64,000 nt of DNA, taken from assembly GCF_012971745.1 (NCBI RefSeq), contig NZ_CP048834.1, positions 5,775,001 through 5,839,000 on the forward strand, given 5' to 3'. The notes under the pieces were generated by a model. It ran no database searches, was not told the origin of the DNA, and saw nothing but the letters and a program-made list of their open reading frames with translations. Numbering within the stretch: the stretch's first letter is position 1; each line of letters starts with the position of its first letter. Both the position numbers and the translations under genes were made by a program. This DNA comes from Starkeya sp. ORNL1. GTDB taxonomy: Bacteria; Pseudomonadota; Alphaproteobacteria; Rhizobiales; Xanthobacteraceae. Of the stretch, positions 62,431 through 64,000 are shown piece after piece.

Positions 62431-63234
62431 ATGGACGCACTCAATCCCAAGCCAGACATGGTCGAGTTCTACGGCACCGCGGTGACTTCGCGGCTGCTGC
62501 TCGGCACCGCGCAATATCCCTCGCCGGCGATTCTCGCCGCGGCGATCCGGGCTTCCGGCGCGGAGATCGTCACCGTGTCGCTGCGCCGCGAATCCGGGGC
62601 CTCCAAAGCCGGCCAGAGCTTCTGGTCGCTGATCCGCGAGCTCGGCGTGAAGGTGCTGCCCAACACCGCCGGCTGCAAGACGGTGAAGGAAGCCGTCACC
62701 ACTGCGGAGATGGCGCGCGAACTGTTCGGCACCGACTGGGTGAAGCTGGAGGTGATCGGCGAGGACGACACGCTGCAGCCCGACGTGTTCGGCCTGGTCG
62801 AGGCGGCGCGCATCCTGTCGCGCGACGGCTTCCAGGTGTTCCCCTACACCACCGAGGACCTCGTGGTGGCGGAGAAGCTGGTCTCAGCCGGCTGCGAGGT
62901 ACTGATGCCGTGGGGCGCGCCGATCGGCTCCGGCCGCGGGCTGAACAACCCTTACGGCCTGCGTTCGCTGCGCGCGCATTTCCCCGGCATCCCGATGGTG
63001 GTCGATGCCGGCATCGGCGTGCCCTCCCATGCCGCGGCGGCGATGGAGATGGGCTATGACGCGGTGCTGCTGAACACCGCGGTCGCCAAGGCCGGCGATC
63101 CGGTGCGCATGGCGCGCGCCTTCGCCCGCGCCATCGAGGCCGGGCGCGAGGCGGTGCTTGCCGATCCGATGGAAGTGCGCGACATGGCGGCGCCGTCCAC
63201 CCCGGTCATGGGCCGTGCGGTGTTGGGAGATTGA
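62431..63234 (+). CDS. thiG: Thiazole synthase
   Basis: A 267-residue TIM-barrel enzyme that condenses deoxyxylulose phosphate, iminoglycine and ThiS-thiocarboxylate into the thiazole phosphate. Family motifs: [66 protein letters not shown] and [24 protein letters not shown] precedes ATG 62431. Twelve bases after thiS. Confidence 0.96.
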   Translation: MDALNPKPDMVEFYGTAVTSRLLLGTAQYPSPAILAAAIRASGAEIVTVSLRRESGASKAGQSFWSLIRELGVKVLPNTAGCKTVKEAVTTAEMARELFGTDWVKLEVIGEDDTLQPDVFGLVEAARILSRDGFQVFPYTTEDLVVAEKLVSAGCEVLMPWGAPIGSGRGLNNPYGLRSLRAHFPGIPMVVDAGIGVPSHAAAAMEMGYDAVLLNTAVAKAGDPVRMARAFARAIEAGREAVLADPMEVRDMAAPSTPVMGRAVLGD

Positions 63235-63236
63235 TA

Positions 63237-63851
63237 GTGGCCGACAAGCTTCTCGACCCCTTCTACCTCATCGTCGACCGTGCCTCATGGCTGCCGCGCC
63301 TGTTGCCGCAGGGCGTGAAGCTGGTGCAACTGCGCGCCAAGGACATCAACGAGGCGGCGCTGCGCCACGAGATTGCGGAGGCGCGCGAACTGTGCGCCCG
63401 CTATGGTGCGCAGCTCATCATCAATGATTACTGGAAGCTCGCCATCGAGCTTGGCTGCGACTACGTGCATCTCGGCCAGGAGGACCTCGCCGAGGCCGAT
63501 GTGCCGGCGATCCGCAGCGCCGGCGTGAAGCTCGGCCTCAGCACGCATGACGAGGCGGAGCTGGAGACCGCGCTGCTCGCCAGGCCCGATTATGTGGCGC
63601 TCGGCCCGATCTACCCGACCATCCTGAAGGCGATGAAGTGGGCGCCGCAGGGGTTGGCGCGCATCCGCGCCTGGAAGGAGCGGGTAGGGGAGGTGCCGCT
63701 GGTGGCGATCGGCGGTCTCACCATCGAGCGCGCCGCCGGCTGCTTCGAGGCCGGCGCCGACAGCGTTGCGGTGGTGACCGACGTGCTGCTCAACGCCGAC
63801 CCGGAAGCGCGCGCCCGCGAATGGGTGCTGGCGACCCGCGAGCCGGCGTGA
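63237..63851 (+). CDS. thiE: Thiamine-phosphate synthase
   Basis: A 204-residue TIM-barrel enzyme joining the pyrimidine and thiazole parts. VKLVQLRAKDINEAAL, the phosphate-region YVHLGQEDLAEADVP, GLSTHDEAELE and YVALGPIYPTILKAMKWAPQ are diagnostic. Start chosen at GTG 63237 with GGGAGA upstream; TTG 63231 overlapping thiG is an alternative. Last gene of the thiamine operon in view. Confidence 0.93.
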   Translation: MADKLLDPFYLIVDRASWLPRLLPQGVKLVQLRAKDINEAALRHEIAEARELCARYGAQLIINDYWKLAIELGCDYVHLGQEDLAEADVPAIRSAGVKLGLSTHDEAELETALLARPDYVALGPIYPTILKAMKWAPQGLARIRAWKERVGEVPLVAIGGLTIERAAGCFEAGADSVAVVTDVLLNADPEARAREWVLATREPA

Positions 63852-63856
63852 ATGAC

Positions 63857-63937
63857 CGTCATCCCCGGCCTCGCGCCGGGGATGACGATTCCCGACAATA
63901 CATCAGAGGCCGAGATGGCCGGGACAAGCCCGGCCAT
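63857..63937. repeat. Pair of palindromes after thiE
   Basis: CGTCATCCCCGGCC-TCGC-(G)CCGGGGATGACG at 63857-63887 and ATGGCCGGG-ACAAG-CCCGGCCAT at 63915-63937. They belong to the same broad family as 21365-21457 and may end transcription from both sides. Confidence 0.8.
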
Positions 63938-63961
63938 GATGGTGCAAGCAGGTCGGCGTCT

Positions 63962-64000
63962 TCACCCCGCCCCTCGCTCGCGCAGCCTTGCCAGCAGCAC
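63962..64000 (-). CDS. Probable C-terminal end of a gene running off the right edge
   Basis: On the minus strand the last 12 codons before a TGA at 63962-63964 read VLLARLRERGAG, with codon use like neighbouring genes. Too short to assign; it converges on thiE with the palindromes between. Confidence 0.35.
   Translation of the reverse strand: MLLARLRERGAG

Overview
The window is 64 kb of GC-rich, densely coded chromosome from an alphaproteobacterium, most likely of the order Hyphomicrobiales (Rhizobiales) and perhaps Xanthobacteraceae-like. The pointers are the nasT-nasS/nrt/nas layout, a thiOSGE operon under a TPP riboswitch, DUF3008- and OGFr-type proteins, and several palindromic intergenic repeat families typical of that order. 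I see no rRNA, tRNA, phage, insertion sequence or CRISPR array. Genus is inference only.

Region 1 (1-18.2 kb) is nitrogen-oxide metabolism. After a 5'-truncated ABC-like protein with a degenerate ATPase domain and a cyclic-nucleotide-binding domain, an eight-gene operon runs on the minus strand from about 14.0 to 2.95 kb: nrtA-nrtB-nrtD (nitrate ABC uptake), a single-domain globin, a FAD-dependent NAD(P)H reductase, nirA (nitrite reductase), a CysJ-like diflavin-type reductase and nasA (assimilatory nitrate reductase). Its leader carries two hairpins with A1/G4 hexaloops followed by a strong intrinsic terminator, the architecture read by ANTAR antiterminators. The antiterminator NasT and its nitrate sensor NasS are encoded just upstream. 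Next comes a nitric-oxide module: a reductase-PAS fusion divergent from nsrR across a perfect palindrome, then an HPP-family membrane protein (a family with known nitrite transporters).

Region 2 (19-25.8 kb) is an amine-uptake module: a fold-type-IV transaminase resembling (R)-amine transaminases, a complete spermidine/putrescine-type ABC importer, and a MocR regulator preceded by a good sigma-54 promoter. Region 3 (26-32.4 kb) is tamA-tamB. Region 4 (32.6-38.3 kb) is a catabolic cluster with an SDR, a FadR-type regulator, two enolase-superfamily enzymes and an ABC importer lacking its ATPase. Region 5 (38.4-42.5 kb) holds small proteins, an acetyltransferase and a TRAP permease pair lacking its binding protein. 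Region 6 (42.5-49.9 kb) is a two-component system divergent from an LTXXQ-like periplasmic protein and an RND efflux pump. Region 7 (49.9-60.9 kb) is mixed: TetR, SDR, MFS, NUDIX, MAPEG, hydrolase, lysozyme-inhibitor-like protein, PAP2 phosphatase, small proteins and an MHYT-PAS-kinase-receiver hybrid. Region 8 (61-63.9 kb) is the TPP riboswitch and thiO-thiS-thiG-thiE, with the last codons of a further gene at the edge.

Non-coding structure is rich: three near-identical copies of a ~117-bp repeat (plus two inverted relatives), two of which supply the stop codon of the preceding reading frame, and four other palindromic families.
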